Of a stretch of DNA of 60,327 nt, positions 51,659 to 60,170 are shown in pieces. The stretch's first letter is position 1; every line of letters begins with the position of its first letter. The DNA is taken from positions 1-60,327 of the forward strand of contig NZ_CALJON010000058.1 of the NCBI RefSeq assembly GCF_937981445.1, written 5' to 3'. The notes under the pieces were generated by a model. It ran no database searches, was not told the origin of the DNA, and saw only the letters and a program-made list of their open reading frames with translations. The translations under genes were made by a program, and so were the position numbers. Source of the DNA: an uncultured Veillonella sp. GTDB lineage: Bacteria > Bacillota > Negativicutes > Veillonellales > Veillonellaceae.

Positions 51659-52873
51659 CTACTCATAATGAAGCGCATCAATAGGATTCAATTTCGCAGC
51701 CTTTCGTGCTGGATAGAGACCAAAGATTAAGCCAATGGCCATAGAGAATCCAAAAGATAATAAAATCGGTCCCATTGATATAACCGTAGTCATGCCAGAT
51801 AAGGCACTAATGGCTTTAGACGCACCTATGCCGATAACAATGCCAATGGCTCCGCCTACTAAGCTGATTACCACCGCCTCAATAAGGAACTGCATAACAA
51901 TGGTCTGATAGGTCGCCCCTAAGGCTTTTCGAACCCCGATTTCACGCGTTCGTTCTGTAACAGACACGAGCATAATGTTCATAATGCCAATGCCCCCGAC
52001 TAAAAGGGAAATAGCCGCTACAGCACCTAAAAACATAGTCATGGTAGCCGTAGTTTCTTCTACAGTGGCCATAATCGTAGCCATATTACGTACATTAAAA
52101 TCATCAAGTTCAGGATTTTTTACCTTATGACGCACCCGCATAATATTTTCCACATCCGCTTGCAAACGAGTTAAATCTTCGCCATCCTTTGCTTTAATGT
52201 AAATCATGCGCAAGTAATCAACCCCTTGAAGGCGTTCCATCCCTGTTGTATAAGGAATGAACACGATATCATCTTGGTCATTCCCAAAGCTACCGGATCC
52301 TTTTGAATCGAGTACACCAATGATTTTATAAGGATTGTTTTTTATACGAATATCTTTGCCCACCGGATCTTCATCACCGAACAAATTAGTCGCTACTGTA
52401 TTACCAATAACGGCTACCCGCTCCCGGCGCTCCACTTGTGAGTCCGTAATAAAACGCCCCGACTTCACTGTCCAATTATTGATTTCTTGGAAATTAGCAC
52501 TGACCCCATTAACTGTCGTCGTCCAGTTCTTATTCATGTAAATCACAATATAGCTGGAACCAGCTGACACTGGTGAGGCCAAATCAACACCATCAATATG
52601 AGATATGGACTTAAAATCATCTATCTTCAAAGTCTTTTGTGAGTCAGCTGTAGGACGCACCCCTGGCGTACGTGGTGCCCCTGGATAGACCATGAGCAAG
52701 TTACTGCCTAGGCTCGAAATAGAGTCTTGAATTTGACTGCGTACACCATAGCCAATGGATACGAGGGCAATCACGGCAGCAACACCAATAATAATCCCTA
52801 ACATAGTCAAAAGAGAGCGCATTTTATTAGCCACAATAGAGGCCCAGGCCATAAGAAATCCTTCTTTATACAT
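51659..52873 (-). CDS. MacB-type ABC transporter permease
   Basis: 404 aa from ATG 52873 with AAGGAGGTG 6 nt upstream. One N-terminal membrane helix (MRSLLTMLGIIIGVAAVIAL), a large periplasmic domain (about 45-275) and three C-terminal helices including VGGIGIMNIMLVSVTERTRE and ARKAAKLNPIDALHYE. That is the MacB/LolC topology. It converts ATP hydrolysis to periplasmic movement without substrate crossing its membrane part. It overlaps the ATPase gene slightly; together with the MacA-like gene it forms a macrolide/peptide/lipoprotein-type exporter. No outer membrane TolC gene is present here. Confidence 0.92.
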   Translation of the reverse strand: MYKEGFLMAWASIVANKMRSLLTMLGIIIGVAAVIALVSIGYGVRSQIQDSISSLGSNLLMVYPGAPRTPGVRPTADSQKTLKIDDFKSISHIDGVDLASPVSAGSSYIVIYMNKNWTTTVNGVSANFQEINNWTVKSGRFITDSQVERRERVAVIGNTVATNLFGDEDPVGKDIRIKNNPYKIIGVLDSKGSGSFGNDQDDIVFIPYTTGMERLQGVDYLRMIYIKAKDGEDLTRLQADVENIMRVRHKVKNPELDDFNVRNMATIMATVEETTATMTMFLGAVAAISLLVGGIGIMNIMLVSVTERTREIGVRKALGATYQTIVMQFLIEAVVISLVGGAIGIVIGIGASKAISALSGMTTVISMGPILLSFGFSMAIGLIFGLYPARKAAKLNPIDALHYE

Positions 52874-53603
52874 GAGCCCCACCTCCTTTTTTGGTTCTCT
52901 CTAAACCAGCCATATGAGGATTTTGCTTATCTTCTACAATTAATCCATCACGAAGCACAATATTGCGACTTGCATAGGTAGCAATATCGGGCTCATGGGT
53001 TACTAAGATAATAGTACGCCCTTCTTTATATAAATTAGTAAAAATATCCATTACATCTACTGAGGATTTGGAATCTAAGTTACCTGTTGGTTCATCAGCC
53101 ATGATAATGGATGGATCATTAGCAAGGGCTCTGGCAATAGCCACACGCTGCCTTTGTCCACCAGATAATTCAGCTGGCAAATGGTCTAATCGATCGCCCA
53201 GCCCTAAGGCGGTGAGCAACTCTGCTGCTCGTGCCTTACGCTCCTGTTTCTTAACCCCTGCATACACCATAGGAAGTGCCACATTATCCTGAGCTGTTAG
53301 CTTAGGTAGTAAATTGAAACTTTGAAACACAAAGCCTATACGCTTATTGCGCACAAAAGCTAATTCATCATCACTTAGCGTTGCCACTTCTTCCCCATCA
53401 AGCTTATAAGACCCTGATGTAGGGCGATCCAAGCAGCCTAATATATTCATAAACGTAGACTTCCCTGAACCAGATGGCCCCATGATGGATGTAAATTCAC
53501 CTTCATAAATAGACAAATCAATACCATGCAACACCGGTACTACTAATTTGCCATTCACATATGTCTTAGTAATGCCTTCCAATGTTATTACGGCTTCTTT
53601 CAT
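52866..53603 (-). CDS. MacB-type ABC transporter ATP-binding protein
   Basis: 245 aa. Walker A GPSGSGKSTFMNILG, Q-loop FQSFNLLPKLTAQ, signature LSGGQRQRVAIARAL, Walker B IIMADEPTGNLD, H-loop VTHEPDIA. It belongs to the LolD/MacB/FtsE group. Separate from its permease, unlike fused E. coli MacB, as is usual in Firmicutes. AGGAGG precedes the ATG. It is translationally coupled to the permease. Confidence 0.95.
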   Translation of the reverse strand: MKEAVITLEGITKTYVNGKLVVPVLHGIDLSIYEGEFTSIMGPSGSGKSTFMNILGCLDRPTSGSYKLDGEEVATLSDDELAFVRNKRIGFVFQSFNLLPKLTAQDNVALPMVYAGVKKQERKARAAELLTALGLGDRLDHLPAELSGGQRQRVAIARALANDPSIIMADEPTGNLDSKSSVDVMDIFTNLYKEGRTIILVTHEPDIATYASRNIVLRDGLIVEDKQNPHMAGLERTKKGGGAHV

Positions 53604-53615
53604 ATATAACGCCTC

Positions 53616-54692
53616 CTAAAACATTGGTCCGCCACCAGATTTAGTGGTCTTTGAATTAGCGCTCACATCACCACTTACTACAATTTCATCGCCTTCATTA
53701 ACACCTTTAGTAATCTGAATCGTAGTATCCCCAGTGATGCCTGTAGTTACACTAGTGCGCACAGGCTTACCATCTTTAATTACATATACATATTCCCCAA
53801 CCTTATCAGTACGAACAGCTGCTAATGGTACTACGAGTACATTTTTCTGTTCATCACCGTAAATTGTAGCACGAGCCGTCATAGTGGGGAAGAAATCACC
53901 TGCTTCAGACTCTGGAATGGCCACTTTTACCGTGTAATATACTACGGTGGAGCTAGTAGTCCCCATATTACCTTTTGTGCCAAGGGCAATATCACTTACG
54001 GTCCCTGTATACGTTTTGCCGGGATGGGCATCTACGGTGAAATCAACGCGAGACCCTTTTTTAATACTGCCAATATCGGTTTCATCAACAGTTAAGTAAA
54101 TTTCTAGATTTTTTAAATCTGCCACTGTAGCAATAATCATCTGCGTGGAAATGCCTGTACTAATCGTTTGGCCCACTTTTAATGGTGTACCAATTACAGT
54201 CCCATCCATAGGAGATGTAATGGTCGAGTCATTTAATACAGCTTCAGCTCGGTTATACGCTGCTAAGGCCTTGTCGTAGGCTTCTTTAGCGGTATCATAA
54301 GTTTGTTGTGCAATGGCCCCTTGAGACACTAAAACAGAATAACGATCTAAATTTAGCTTAGCTGTATCTAAAGTTGCTCGTGCATCATCAACGGAAGCTT
54401 GCAACTGCCGATCATCAATAGTTGCAATTACTTGACCTTTTGTAACATGGTCATTTTCCTTTACCAATACAGATTCTAACATGCCTGCTACATTCGTAGA
54501 AATATCTACATAGTTTACTGGGTTAATGGTCCCCGTGGCAGTGATAATAGTTGAAATATTGCCTCGTTCTACTTTACCCGTAGTGTAACTAGGAGCTGCG
54601 CTATTATCTTTGCCTTTAAAATAATAAAAAGCGGCCCCCAATACAATTAATACTAGGACTATAGCCCCCCAAAACTTTTTATTTCTCCACAT
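53616..54692 (-). CDS. MacA-like periplasmic adaptor (HlyD/RND membrane fusion family)
   Basis: 358 aa. One N-terminal membrane anchor (FWGAIVLVLIVLGAAFYYF), biotinyl-lipoyl-like halves (TGTINPVNYVDISTNVAGML, then TITSPMDGTVIGTPLKVGQT) flanking a coiled-coil hairpin (about 95-150), a beta-barrel domain and a membrane-proximal domain. It bridges the MacB-like transporter to an outer membrane channel. AAAGGAG precedes the ATG; first gene of the MacAB-thioesterase run. Confidence 0.93.
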   Translation of the reverse strand: MWRNKKFWGAIVLVLIVLGAAFYYFKGKDNSAAPSYTTGKVERGNISTIITATGTINPVNYVDISTNVAGMLESVLVKENDHVTKGQVIATIDDRQLQASVDDARATLDTAKLNLDRYSVLVSQGAIAQQTYDTAKEAYDKALAAYNRAEAVLNDSTITSPMDGTVIGTPLKVGQTISTGISTQMIIATVADLKNLEIYLTVDETDIGSIKKGSRVDFTVDAHPGKTYTGTVSDIALGTKGNMGTTSSTVVYYTVKVAIPESEAGDFFPTMTARATIYGDEQKNVLVVPLAAVRTDKVGEYVYVIKDGKPVRTSVTTGITGDTTIQITKGVNEGDEIVVSGDVSANSKTTKSGGGPMF

Positions 54693-54802
54693 TCATATAA
54701 CTCCTTTACTTTATCACAATATATTATAAATAATCATAGAGCGTTACAATGAGCTACTCATGAATGGAAAAAGTAGTTCTGATGTTTGCACATCTACTTA
54801 AA

Positions 54803-55762
54803 TTAACGAGCCAATACAGAAATTAATTGGTATTGTCCTTCATCTATGGGATAGCGTATATCTTTGGCTATGTCATACGGAATGGCTTCAATCCCCTTAT
54901 CACTGACCCCAATCAAGCAATTATATTGCCCTGCTTTAAGCGTATCAATGGCTTTTTCGGCCATCAAAGCAGCCATTGTCGTATCTTTTGCCGTAGGCGA
55001 ACCGCCTCGTTGCAAATACCCAAGCACCGTTACACTCGGGGAAATCTCCATATGCTCCTTTATATAGGCACATACTTCAAAGCTCCGATACGCTCCTTCG
55101 GCAACCATAATAATACTGTTTGTCTTACCAGCTGCATTAGAGGCACGCAAATGATCACATACTACATCAAGAGGTAGGGGCTTTTCTGGAATTAAAACAA
55201 GCTCTGCCCCACAAGCAAGGCCTGACTGCACCGCTAAATGCCCTGCGTGGCGCCCCATGACTTCCACAATAGCCACTCGATCATGAGCTGTAGAGGTATC
55301 ACGAATTTTACCAACCGCCTCAATAATGGTATTTAAGGCCGTATCAAAACCAATAGTATACTTCGAACCACACATATCATTGTCAATCGTTCCGGGAATT
55401 GTAATCGTTGGGATACCCTGCTCACTCAATGCCTGTGCACCGGCCATGGAGCCATCACCACCAACAACTAAAACCGCATCAATTTGACGCTGATTCAAAA
55501 GAGCGGCCGCTTTTTTCTGATTGTCTAACTCCTTAAACTCAGGGCATCGAGCAGTTTTAAGCATGGTGCCCCCTTTATTTACAATGGCCCCTACATCACG
55601 GCGATCTAAAGGAATAATATCATCATGTAATAAGCCTTCAAATCCTCGTCGAATGCCATAAACTGTATAGCCTTCGTAAATGCCTTTACGAACTAAGGCA
55701 CGCACAGCCGCATTCATGCCTGGTGCATCACCACCGCTAGTTAGAATTGCTAGATTTTTCAC
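54803..55762 (-). CDS. pfkA: 6-phosphofructokinase
   Basis: 319 aa, bacterial ATP-PFK length. ILTSGGDAPGMNAAVRALV, RRGFEGLL, VVGGDGSMAGA, catalytic PGTIDNDMCGSKYTIGFDTA, MGRHAGHLA and LGYLQRGGSPTAKDT. It phosphorylates fructose-6-phosphate; glycine after GGDG favours ATP rather than PPi. The start is GTG 55762 with AGGAGGG 7 nt upstream, and it overlaps the shikimate-kinase-like gene by 26 bp. Interesting in an organism expected to live on lactate and not to ferment sugars. Confidence 0.94.
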   Translation of the reverse strand: MKNLAILTSGGDAPGMNAAVRALVRKGIYEGYTVYGIRRGFEGLLHDDIIPLDRRDVGAIVNKGGTMLKTARCPEFKELDNQKKAAALLNQRQIDAVLVVGGDGSMAGAQALSEQGIPTITIPGTIDNDMCGSKYTIGFDTALNTIIEAVGKIRDTSTAHDRVAIVEVMGRHAGHLAVQSGLACGAELVLIPEKPLPLDVVCDHLRASNAAGKTNSIIMVAEGAYRSFEVCAYIKEHMEISPSVTVLGYLQRGGSPTAKDTTMAALMAEKAIDTLKAGQYNCLIGVSDKGIEAIPYDIAKDIRYPIDEGQYQLISVLAR

Positions 55763-56318
55763 GCCTCTTCCCTCCTGTTAAAGGTCGCCGTTTCTTAAAT
55801 ACAATACCGTCTTGTTCAATCACTTCATGAATTCGGTCAATTAAATCTTCTGTTCGACCATATGTTGTATCTATAACTAAATCACATTTGCGGTACAAAG
55901 GCTTCCATACTTGCAGCATAGATTCTACAAAGCCCCCTACATCATCATAATCCATAGTAGGGCGCTTGCCTATGCGACGATTTACCCGCTTTACTATGCG
56001 ATAATTAGCTGCCCGAATCCCCACTATATAAGCATAGCGCTGCAAATAGCGCAACGTCCTCACATCAATAGGAAAATTTCCCCCTACTGAAATCACAGAC
56101 TCATGATATAAACAAACTTTTTTTAAAATCTCACGCTCTGCAGCACGAAATAACTTTTCCCCTAATTTTTCATAAACTTGTGCAATAGGCAAATTATAGC
56201 GACGTTCTAAAAGTCGATCCGTATCAACAAATTGCCATCCCTTGGCTTCCGCTAAATTACGTCCCAGATGACTCTTGCCGCTGCCCATTGTGCCAATTAA
56301 AATAATATTTCGTTTCAT
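55737..56318 (-). CDS. Shikimate kinase-like protein
   Basis: 193 aa from ATG 56318; the earlier in-frame ATG runs back through the pilus terminator. P-loop LIGTMGSGKSHLGRNLA, substrate Asp in FVDTDRLLERR, FRAAEREIL (F-R-x-x-E), and VISVGGNFP where shikimate kinases have G-G-G. C-terminal Arg lid region (NRRIGKRPTM). The overall fit is AroK, but the altered third glycine and a basic tail (KKRRPLTGGKRREK) leave substrate specificity open. The ribosome site is weak (GGCGGG). Overlap with pfkA indicates co-transcription. Confidence 0.75.
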   Translation of the reverse strand: MKRNIILIGTMGSGKSHLGRNLAEAKGWQFVDTDRLLERRYNLPIAQVYEKLGEKLFRAAEREILKKVCLYHESVISVGGNFPIDVRTLRYLQRYAYIVGIRAANYRIVKRVNRRIGKRPTMDYDDVGGFVESMLQVWKPLYRKCDLVIDTTYGRTEDLIDRIHEVIEQDGIVFKKRRPLTGGKRREKSSNSN

Positions 56319-56391
56319 TCTATCCCGCCTGTATCTGTTTAATTTCTTATCTTTCATTGTACTACATGGCTGGCAAAATTTGAATAAATAA

Positions 56392-56441
56392 AAGCCAAGC
56401 ACTGATGAAAAACAAAATGAAATTCATCAGCCTTGGCTATT
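56392..56441 (-). terminator. Terminator of the pilus operon
   Basis: AGCCAAG/CTTGGCT and CTGATGAA/TTCATCAG stem; the upstream arm includes the stop region of the PilO-like gene. The T-rich tail is on the minus strand. Confidence 0.88.
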
Positions 56442-57176
56442 ACTTATTTTATATACCATGTGAAGTTGTCCATTTTTTAATGTCAATGACTCTGCTCTAT
56501 ATTGCAATGACGGATATTGATTAGTCAGTTCATTTAGCATTAATAAGCATTCTTTTAAATCCCCTTGAAGTTCCACCCGCAATGTAGTTAATGGTTCACT
56601 GTCATCGTGATTTTTTGAATTAGCTACTCTATTTAGCTTCTGCTCGTTAGTGTCCTTGCTATCATTAGCTTCATTAGAATCCTTTGTATCTTTAGTATCT
56701 TTAGAATCTTTAGTATCTTTAGTATCTTTAGTATTTTTTCTATCCTTACTATCTTTACCATCTATGGTGGTTTTATTATCCTCACTATCCTTACTATCCT
56801 TAGTACTCTTAGTCTTTACAGGTCTTGAAGATGCATCCATTAGCTCTTCCATAGCCACTATGTGCAATCTATGTTCTGCGGTTTTAGTAAGAATAATTTG
56901 TTTTAGCTCATCACTTCCATATGTACGAGCCAAATCTTGTACCAAATCATAGGATTCATTTTGCACTATATATTGGTCACTAGTAAATTGTTGTTCCTTT
57001 GCCACCAATTCCTGTGTGACTCGAAACACTTCGTCTTTAGTAAAACCATAGGTCCATATGCTGCCCATTAATAATATAAGGTAAAGCCCTAATCCCCATC
57101 CAATATATTTAGGCCCTATCTTTAGTTCCTGTAAGGCTGCCATGAATTTCGAATGTAGCCACTTTATGAGTAGCAT
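56427..57176 (-). CDS. PilO-like pilus assembly protein with Lys/Asp-repeat insert
   Basis: 249 aa. One N-terminal membrane helix (YIGWGLGLYLILLMGSIWTY, about 24-43), a coiled segment and a C-terminal ferredoxin-like region (LTTLRVELQGDLKECLLMLN, YRAESLTLKNGQLHMVYKIS) that fits PilO/GspM. Residues about 121-178 are a run of KDTKDSKD-type repeats not expected in PilO. AAGGAA lies before ATG 57176, which overlaps the end of the PilN-like gene by 68 bp. Last gene of the pilus operon. Confidence 0.65.
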   Translation of the reverse strand: MLLIKWLHSKFMAALQELKIGPKYIGWGLGLYLILLMGSIWTYGFTKDEVFRVTQELVAKEQQFTSDQYIVQNESYDLVQDLARTYGSDELKQIILTKTAEHRLHIVAMEELMDASSRPVKTKSTKDSKDSEDNKTTIDGKDSKDRKNTKDTKDTKDSKDTKDTKDSNEANDSKDTNEQKLNRVANSKNHDDSEPLTTLRVELQGDLKECLLMLNELTNQYPSLQYRAESLTLKNGQLHMVYKISNSQG

Positions 57177-57621
57177 CAGTTCCTTGCTTGTCAGTTATAC
57201 TCACATCCTTCAACTTATATTTTAATCGCTGTACATACTCTGTTCCTAATTTTGCATTAATTGCACGTCCTTTTATAGACACTTCATAGTCAGAACATTG
57301 TATGTTCTCTAATTGAATGCCATCTTCAGCTTCTAGCAAAGCATAAAGCACAATCTTATTAATCCTAGAAGTTTCTTGTTGATGTGCTAGCAAAGCTTGC
57401 TTATTCACTTCGTAAGCTACAGCCTGCGCCCGCATAGGTCGGCCCTGTTCCATTAGAATACTTATTTCATTTTTAATATCTTCGGTCTTCACCATATACT
57501 GATAGCTTTGTAAGAAGAAATAAATCGGAAGCCCTAGAATAAAACAGAACGCTCCCATAAGCCAAGCTTTTCTAAACATATACAACTTACGGCAACGCAT
57601 GCCTAAGGTAATAAAATTCAC
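57109..57621 (-). CDS. PilN-like pilus assembly protein
   Basis: 170 aa from GTG 57621 with GGGAGG 5 nt upstream. A short cytoplasmic N-terminus, one helix (FRKAWLMGAFCFILGLPIYF), coiled coil and C-terminal strand-rich domain (LENIQCSDYEVSIKGRAINA) match the PilN/fimbrial-assembly layout. It would sit in the inner membrane with the PilM- and PilO-like proteins encoded on either side. Confidence 0.65.
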   Translation of the reverse strand: MNFITLGMRCRKLYMFRKAWLMGAFCFILGLPIYFFLQSYQYMVKTEDIKNEISILMEQGRPMRAQAVAYEVNKQALLAHQQETSRINKIVLYALLEAEDGIQLENIQCSDYEVSIKGRAINAKLGTEYVQRLKYKLKDVSITDKQGTDATHKVATFEIHGSLTGTKDRA

Positions 57622-57649
57622 TTTAACCTCCCCAGCAATCCATTGTCAA

Positions 57650-57765
57650 ATTCTAATATGATCTTAATCTAATATGATCTTTTTCTAATATAGTCCTAAT
57701 CTTGTATATCCTTAGTCTTGTATGACCTTAAACTAATATAACCTCAACCTAATATGGCGCTAGTT
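57650..57765. repeat. 16-17-bp degenerate array between PilM- and PilN-like genes
   Basis: TCTAATATGATCTTAA-like units recur six to seven times with drift from just behind the PilM-like stop to the PilN-like ribosome site. Confidence 0.7.
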
Positions 57766-57781
57766 TAAAAGTTGCCAAAAC

Positions 57782-58738
57782 TTAGTAAGATGGCTTATAT
57801 AATCCTCGTATAGCTAAGCCCATAGCCATATTCCATAACAATGGCAATTCCTGAGCCATATGTAACGCCACCTCTTGGCCCACCTTGCTAACATCACAGT
57901 AAATAGGAGTTAATTCACCATAGGAAGCAAACAATTCTTGAATTGCCTGGTCAGGCACTGTACCATTACTCTCATTACGCTCATCACTCTCATTGCTCTT
58001 TTTGCGCCCGTTACTTTCATTACTCTCATTGCTCTTTTTGCTCTCATCATTCATAGCAAATGAAGCAATCCCTGCAATGCCGGGAACACCATATGTATAT
58101 AGGTCAGTCTCAATTTGTTCTAAACCTTCTTTTACTTTTATAAAGTCCTTTGCTACTTCACATTTAGCCAAACACATATGGCGTGACCACCCCGTTAACT
58201 CTATCGTATCAGTCTTAATCAAAGCAATAACACTGCCATTATGCTCGACATAACGACGGGTTAAAGCACCAGGGAAAAAGTCTATTATTTCTAAATTGCC
58301 ATGACCTGACAAAATCCCCGTTGCCACATCATTTATAATCTGTTTAGGCAAGGCCACCAAGTATACTAATTGCTGTTCTATATCGCTTTGCATTACCATA
58401 TCAGGTAATGGAGCTTCCGTGACAAAATCGAAAAAATAATAGGATTCCGGCCAATCTACATAATCACTAATTTGCCATTTTAACAATTCTGCCGTTTCAA
58501 AGCGACTCAAGCTCGGCGTTACTAACACTTCATCTCGTCGATCTGAAATTGCGGCCACACCAATCCGCTGCCCGTCCAAAGAAAATTGTGTAATAAAACG
58601 ATGGCAATCATCTCGAAGGGAGCCCTTTCGCTTCATATGAAAAATATCTACCACAGAGAACTCACCTTTTTTATTTACTAGCTCCACGCCCACTATCGTA
58701 GAATCACTGATGGCAGCTCCTATGTATTTACACTTCAT
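57782..58738 (-). CDS. PilM-like pilus assembly ATPase-fold protein
   Basis: 318 aa. An actin-like (FtsA/PilM) pattern is recognisable: YIGAAISDSTIVGVELVNKK at the start, LVTPSLSRFETAELLKWQIS, FDFVTEAP, LVALPKQIINDVATGIL and the late NMAMGLAIRGLY. A short hydrophilic insert at about 229-258 is composed of SNESNE-type repeats. It probably docks PilN's cytoplasmic tail. AAAGGAG precedes the ATG. The nucleotide-binding residues are less conserved than in classic PilM, so this is a moderate call. Confidence 0.65.
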   Translation of the reverse strand: MKCKYIGAAISDSTIVGVELVNKKGEFSVVDIFHMKRKGSLRDDCHRFITQFSLDGQRIGVAAISDRRDEVLVTPSLSRFETAELLKWQISDYVDWPESYYFFDFVTEAPLPDMVMQSDIEQQLVYLVALPKQIINDVATGILSGHGNLEIIDFFPGALTRRYVEHNGSVIALIKTDTIELTGWSRHMCLAKCEVAKDFIKVKEGLEQIETDLYTYGVPGIAGIASFAMNDESKKSNESNESNGRKKSNESDERNESNGTVPDQAIQELFASYGELTPIYCDVSKVGQEVALHMAQELPLLWNMAMGLAIRGLYKPSY

Positions 58739-58818
58739 ATTAAAACTCCTTTACAAAAACACTATCACATACTTTATTCCCCACATATGCTGTATCTTCC
58801 CCCATATCCTGTACTTTC

Positions 58819-59274
58819 CTACATATGTCTTACCGCTTTTAACGAAATAACACCATCCATATCAGTAAACTCCGCCACATATTGTGCCTGCAATCCAGTC
58901 TTCTTATACTTTACTTTTACAATAATCCGCCCTAATCCATTTGCCGACAGAGGTCTTAACAAACGATAAAACGTCTCTTTTTCACCATCTTCTGAATACA
59001 AGGTCATAACCCCCTCTGCCAGTTGCTCTTTACGATGACTATATTCTTGTAAAAGTACGACTAACATAGCTTCGGCTTCATAGTTCACTTCTGTAAGTTT
59101 TACCTCATCATGCATAGTTTGAATTACAATTTTCATTTCTCCACTTATTTGAGCCCAAAATAAAATTAATATAGTCCCTAAAAGTAAGGCTACATAAGTG
59201 AAAAATCCTCCTATAAAAGTTTGCTTTTTATGACCATACAATCGTAACCAGAATTTCGTAATATATGTGTCCAT
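58819..59274 (-). CDS. Membrane-anchored pilus-operon protein of unknown family
   Basis: 151 aa. A basic N-terminus, one helix (GGFFTYVALLLGTILILFWA, about 22-41) and a mostly strand/helix C-terminal domain ending FTDMDGVISLKAVRHM. It lacks a clear prepilin G-x-x-x-x-E cleavage motif. Position between the pseudopilin and PilM-like genes suggests a PilX- or minor-pilin-like component. AGGAAAA lies before ATG 59274. Confidence 0.55.
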   Translation of the reverse strand: MDTYITKFWLRLYGHKKQTFIGGFFTYVALLLGTILILFWAQISGEMKIVIQTMHDEVKLTEVNYEAEAMLVVLLQEYSHRKEQLAEGVMTLYSEDGEKETFYRLLRPLSANGLGRIIVKVKYKKTGLQAQYVAEFTDMDGVISLKAVRHM

Positions 59275-59339
59275 ACACGATTTTCCTAAAATATCCTATT
59301 ATAAATTCTCTTTTACAAAATAAATACGTTTTAGACCAT

Positions 59340-60170
59340 TTAATTCGTGAAATACTTATGCATGGGATACATAGTTAAACAGGTAATCTCTGGTGAAACA
59401 CTAGGATCCAAGGCAGAAGCAGGTCGTAATTCCATTTGCCACTCCATATGAATTGGCCCCTCAGTATATAATTGAGTAAAATGTGGTCGCCCCTCTATGG
59501 AAGTAACTACTAAATTGCCCTTATAAGGACTTATGGACGGAGATGTTAAGGCCTGCTTTTGCCCATTATCCAACATGCGCCGCACCTCGCCATACTCGAT
59601 GCCATAGCGGCGTTTACCATCCCATATAAGATATCGCGAATTATAATTTACTGTAATATCGGAACCCGTATTCATTAAGGCATATCGCAATACTTGCCGT
59701 GCCGTTATATTTTCATAAAATAATTCATTTTGAATATGAAATTTTTGTGCCCAAGTAAAGCTCTGGGCTATAAAAGTTAAAAAACTACTCAATACGACCA
59801 TGATAATCGTAATTCCTACCATTACCTCTATTAAAAAACTGCCACATTCAAGTGAGTATGCCTTATGTCCTAACTTAGTTCCTACCTTAATCCCTAACTT
59901 AGTTCCTACCTTAATTCCTAATTTAGTTCCTATCTTAATGCCTATTTTAGTTCCCATCTTATGTCTTATACTATGTGCTAAGTTCTGCCCTACGTTCAGT
60001 CCTAAATTCTGTCCCCTATTAGGTCTCGTCTTACCTACTGACTTACTATTTGTTTGTTTTCTTATGAAACTAAGCAGACTATTTATAAACTGCCGAGTCC
60101 TCATTAACTGAAGGCCCTTCAACACCTTCCCAAAGATAGGTCCATAAAGAAATAAGCTCTTGATTTTCAT
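59340..60170 (-). CDS. Type IV pilus pseudopilin (PilW-like) with repeat-extended leader
   Basis: 276 aa from ATG 60170 (AAGGTG upstream; ATG 60104 also possible). A prepilin peptidase site is plain: ECG|SFLIEVMVGITIIMVVL, with Glu at +5 (about residue 115) and a hydrophobic helix. After it come 160 residues of pseudopilin-like globular sequence. The part before the site is 88-110 residues, very long for a type III leader, and contains about four copies of GTKLGIKV (72-101). The gene overlaps the preceding pilin-like gene by up to 92 bp. Likely a minor pilin. Confidence 0.75.
   Translation of the reverse strand: MKIKSLFLYGPIFGKVLKGLQLMRTRQFINSLLSFIRKQTNSKSVGKTRPNRGQNLGLNVGQNLAHSIRHKMGTKIGIKIGTKLGIKVGTKLGIKVGTKLGHKAYSLECGSFLIEVMVGITIIMVVLSSFLTFIAQSFTWAQKFHIQNELFYENITARQVLRYALMNTGSDITVNYNSRYLIWDGKRRYGIEYGEVRRMLDNGQKQALTSPSISPYKGNLVVTSIEGRPHFTQLYTEGPIHMEWQMELRPASALDPSVSPEITCLTMYPMHKYFTN
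59868..59957 (-). repeat. 24-bp in-frame tandem repeats in the prepilin leader
   Basis: Four copies of an 8-codon unit (GTKLGIKV and GTKIGIKI variants) encoding a highly basic stretch just before the prepilin cleavage site. The copies differ at few positions. Confidence 0.85.

Noticed and set aside
54693..54802. Terminator between pfkA and the MacA-like gene
   Set aside because: A GAGCTACT/AGTAGTTC hairpin is present but without a following T run on the minus strand.
56650..56952. 100-codon plus-strand frame opposite the PilO-like gene
   Set aside because: Reverse complement of the KDTKDSKD repeat; no independent evidence.
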